From the NCBI GenBank assembly GCA_965279595.1, contig OZ257246.1, positions 124,001 to 188,000 of the forward strand: a DNA stretch of 64,000 nt, in the 5' to 3' direction. Below the pieces are notes generated by a model. That model worked only from the letters and a program-made list of their open reading frames with translations, was not told where the DNA came from and made no database searches. Below are positions 61,937 to 64,000 of the stretch, one piece after another; the stretch's first letter is position 1, and the number at the start of each line of letters is the position of its first letter. Source of the DNA: CAIKLP01 sp965279595. Its GTDB lineage: Bacteria; Bacteroidota; Bacteroidia; Sphingobacteriales; Sphingobacteriaceae. The position numbers were made by a program, and so were the translations under genes.

Positions 61937-62863
61937 TTAATTATTGTACCATTCCCAAGCATTTCCTTCCATTCCAAAATAAAATTGGTTGACTTGCAAT
62001 ATTTCGGCAATGATTTCCGCAGAATCAAATATTCTAGGTCCTGAGCGATTGAAATAATGGTTACCATCTGCAATAAATATTTTCTTTTCTTTCACCGCCT
62101 TTAATTCATTCCAAAAAGGATGATTAATTAAAATATGCATTTCTTGTTTTGTTCTTTCTAAAGGAAAACCACAAGGTGCAATTAAAATAAATTCAGGATC
62201 TGCACTTTTTAATTCTTCCCATGTAATTTGTTTAGAAGGTTTTTCTTTTTCAGATAATAAAACCTGAGCTCCAGCATTTTCGGCTATTTCAGGGGTCCAA
62301 TGACCAGCACTAAACAAGGGCTCTAACCATTCAATAAAAACAAATGTAGGACGCTGCTTTACAAATTGTACTTTATGTTGAATAATTTCCATACGGTCTT
62401 GGAAGCTTTCTAGAATCTCAGAAAGTTTGTCCGTTTTATCTATGGCAGTTGCAATAGTTTTGATTGAATCAAATATTTCAGAAACACTTGAAGGTTGAAT
62501 GGATATTATTTCGACCGGATAATCAAAAGCAGTATTCATCTGCATTTGAAGATCATTTAAACTAATTGCACAAACTTTACACTGATCTTGAGTAATAATA
62601 ATATCTGGCTTTAACTCTTTCATCAAATTAAAATCCAAATGATAAATCGACAATCCTTTTAATAAGGTGTTATGTACTTTCTGATCTATTTCTAAACTTG
62701 ATAATTCATTATTGATTGTTGAGGAAGTACACCTAGGTAAATTTTGAATACTTAAAGGAAAATCACATTCATGTGAAATACCTACTAAACAATCTTCAGC
62801 GCCTATGCTACAGATGATTTCAGTAGCGGACGGGATTAAGGAAATTACTCTTTTAATACTCAT
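61937..62863 (-). CDS. BtuF-like substrate-binding protein without signal peptide
   Basis: A 308-aa protein of the periplasmic-binding fold with a helical backbone (TroA/BtuF/FepB type): RVISLIPSATEIICSIGAEDCLVGISHECD at the start (given in full family form as SATEI...GISHECD), DIIITQDQCKVCA and a late FNRSGPRIFDSAEII. The start lacks any hydrophobic signal peptide. A cytoplasmic version annotated as cobalamin-binding exists in many bacteria. No permease or ATPase gene is nearby. Confidence 0.85.
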   Translation of the reverse strand: MSIKRVISLIPSATEIICSIGAEDCLVGISHECDFPLSIQNLPRCTSSTINNELSSLEIDQKVHNTLLKGLSIYHLDFNLMKELKPDIIITQDQCKVCAISLNDLQMQMNTAFDYPVEIISIQPSSVSEIFDSIKTIATAIDKTDKLSEILESFQDRMEIIQHKVQFVKQRPTFVFIEWLEPLFSAGHWTPEIAENAGAQVLLSEKEKPSKQITWEELKSADPEFILIAPCGFPLERTKQEMHILINHPFWNELKAVKEKKIFIADGNHYFNRSGPRIFDSAEIIAEILQVNQFYFGMEGNAWEWYNN

Positions 62864-62896
62864 AAGATTCTATTACTTTGCGAAAGTATTAAAATC

Positions 62897-64000
62897 ATGG
62901 GTTTGAATCGAAGAATATTACAAATTTGCTGCTTAATTATTTTTATATCATGTTTTTCTTGTCACAAAGAAAGAAATTCTGACAAGAAAATATTTAAAAT
63001 GAATATTGATGTAGGGATAACTTCTCTTGACCCTGCTTTTGCCAGGAATCAAATGAATGTTTGGTGTGTGAACCAACTTTTTAATGGACTAACGCAATTA
63101 GATAGCAATTTAAAAGTACAACCTGCAATTGCAAAAAGTTGGGAAATAAAAAATGAAGGAGGATTATATATTTTTCATTTGCGCGATGATGTTTATTTTC
63201 ATGATGCAATACAATTTGAAAATGGTAAAGGCAGAAAAGTAATTGCTAATGATTTTGTGTATAGTTTTAGAAGAATTGTTGATGCGAAGGTGGCTTCTTC
63301 AGGTGCTTGGATTTTTAACGACAAAGTGAAAGATGGTTCAGCCTTTCAAGCCATAAATGATAGTACATTCAGCATTCTATTAAGCAAACCATTTCCTGCT
63401 TTTATTAGTTTACTTTCCATTCAATATTGTTCAGTAGTTCCAAAAGAAGTTGTTGAATTTTATGGAAAAGATTTTAGAAGTCACCCAATTGGAACTGGAC
63501 CATTTAAATTCGCATTTTGGAAAGAAGGAGAAGCATTGGCTTTTCTAAAAAATGAAAAATATTTTGAAAAAGAAAATAACAAAGTCCTTCCCTATTTAGA
63601 TGCTGTAAAAATTACCTTCATTAATGATAAACAAACTGCATTCTTAGAATTTGTAAAGAAAAATTTAGACTGCTTTTTTGGTATTGATGGGTCTTATCGA
63701 AATGACGTATTAACTAAACAAGGAAACTTGAGAGAAAAATACAAAGGACGATTTAAATTAGTAAAATCACCATTTCTAAATACTGAATACTTAGGAATGT
63801 TGATAGATTCAACCTTACCAATAGTAAAAAACTCTCCACTTAAACATAAAAAAATTAGGCAAGCAATTAACTACGCTATCGACAAGCAAAAAATGATTAG
63901 CTATTTACAAAATAGTATTGGAACAGTTGGCAATGCTGGCTTCTTGCCTAAAGGTATGCCAGGTTTTGATGATCAAAAAGTGAGAGGCTATAATTACAAT
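62897..64000 (+). CDS. Peptide/nickel-type ABC substrate-binding lipoprotein (SBP_bac_5), incomplete at the window edge
   Basis: An open frame from ATG 62897 to the window end (368 codons without a stop). The N-terminus has a hydrophobic signal and a CFSC lipobox-like site (Cys at 22). The mature part begins FKMNIDVGITSLDPAFARN and continues with VNQLFNGLTQLD, IAKSWEI, FHLRDDVYFHD, ANDFVYSFRRIVD, HPIGTGPFKF and KIRQAINYAIDKQKM, all hallmarks of the DppA/OppA family. The full protein should be about 520-550 aa. The neighbouring transporter subunits, if any, lie outside. Confidence 0.9.
   Translation, partial: MGLNRRILQICCLIIFISCFSCHKERNSDKKIFKMNIDVGITSLDPAFARNQMNVWCVNQLFNGLTQLDSNLKVQPAIAKSWEIKNEGGLYIFHLRDDVYFHDAIQFENGKGRKVIANDFVYSFRRIVDAKVASSGAWIFNDKVKDGSAFQAINDSTFSILLSKPFPAFISLLSIQYCSVVPKEVVEFYGKDFRSHPIGTGPFKFAFWKEGEALAFLKNEKYFEKENNKVLPYLDAVKITFINDKQTAFLEFVKKNLDCFFGIDGSYRNDVLTKQGNLREKYKGRFKLVKSPFLNTEYLGMLIDSTLPIVKNSPLKHKKIRQAINYAIDKQKMISYLQNSIGTVGNAGFLPKGMPGFDDQKVRGYNYN

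Overview
The window comes from a chromosome of a low-GC member of the Bacteroidota. Evidence for the phylum: the order bamD-rpoZ-coaBC-DUF4835-recN, a long IspG with an internal insertion, a DUF4295 gene between rpmG and ftsY, bacillithiol synthesis (bshC), two proteins with type IX secretion sorting domains, almost no Shine-Dalgarno sequences, and several matches to the Bacteroidota promoter TTTG-N17-21-TAnnTTTG. The order or genus cannot be fixed from this segment. Nearly all of it is housekeeping DNA. There are no tRNA or rRNA genes, insertion sequences, prophage genes or CRISPR arrays that I can see.

Layout. 1-6.4 kb (+): outer-membrane assembly (bamD), RNA polymerase omega, CoA synthesis (coaBC), a DUF4835/PorD-like protein, recN, a YbjQ-family protein and fabI, closed by a bidirectional terminator. 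6.4-9.0 kb (-): clpC. 9.2-12.2 kb (+): ettA, an RNase H-like YkuK protein and an SRPBCC protein. 12.3-14.4 kb (-): a TIGR01212-type radical SAM protein and an unidentified outer-membrane protein. 14.5-22.3 kb (-): a haem operon, hemA-hemCD-hemB-hemL-histidine kinase-response regulator-hemE, covering glutamyl-tRNA to uroporphyrinogen III and coproporphyrinogen III. 22.5-28.7 kb: a lipoprotein hydrolase, pfkA, ispG, a PspC/toast-rack envelope-stress pair and an SDR. 28.9-33.2 kb (+): mlaE-mlaF, an RlmI-like methyltransferase and a Uup-like ABC-F protein. 33.3-46.4 kb (-): a small barrel-like protein, parC/parE, tcdA, a TatD nuclease, a lone receiver protein, SpoIID/LytB, lpxB, a small membrane protein, surE and acs. 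46.6-51.3 kb (+): rpmB-rpmG-DUF4295-ftsY-rimO-bshC. 51.4-55.2 kb (-): two tandem paralogous type IX-secreted BNR-type proteins. 55.3-56.4 kb (+): a malate/lactate dehydrogenase-family gene. 56.5-57.1 kb: a seven-copy tandem repeat. 57.1-61.2 kb (-): lepB, dapB, DUF5683, parB, parA. 61.4 kb to the end: an FMN reductase, a BtuF-like binding protein and an incomplete oligopeptide-binding lipoprotein.

The points most worth a second look are: (i) the 75-82-bp tandem array between the convergent 3' ends of the dehydrogenase gene and lepB, with possible degenerate solo copies elsewhere; (ii) a two-component system with no periplasmic sensor domain inside the haem operon, translationally coupled to hemL; (iii) several genes whose -7 promoter element lies only 4-6 nt before the ATG, predicting leaderless mRNAs, and several intrinsic terminators that end 8-14 nt before the next start codon; (iv) homogenised 3' ends (sorting domain plus terminator) of the two tandem secreted paralogues. 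I did not find a convincing wholly new defence or mobile system here.
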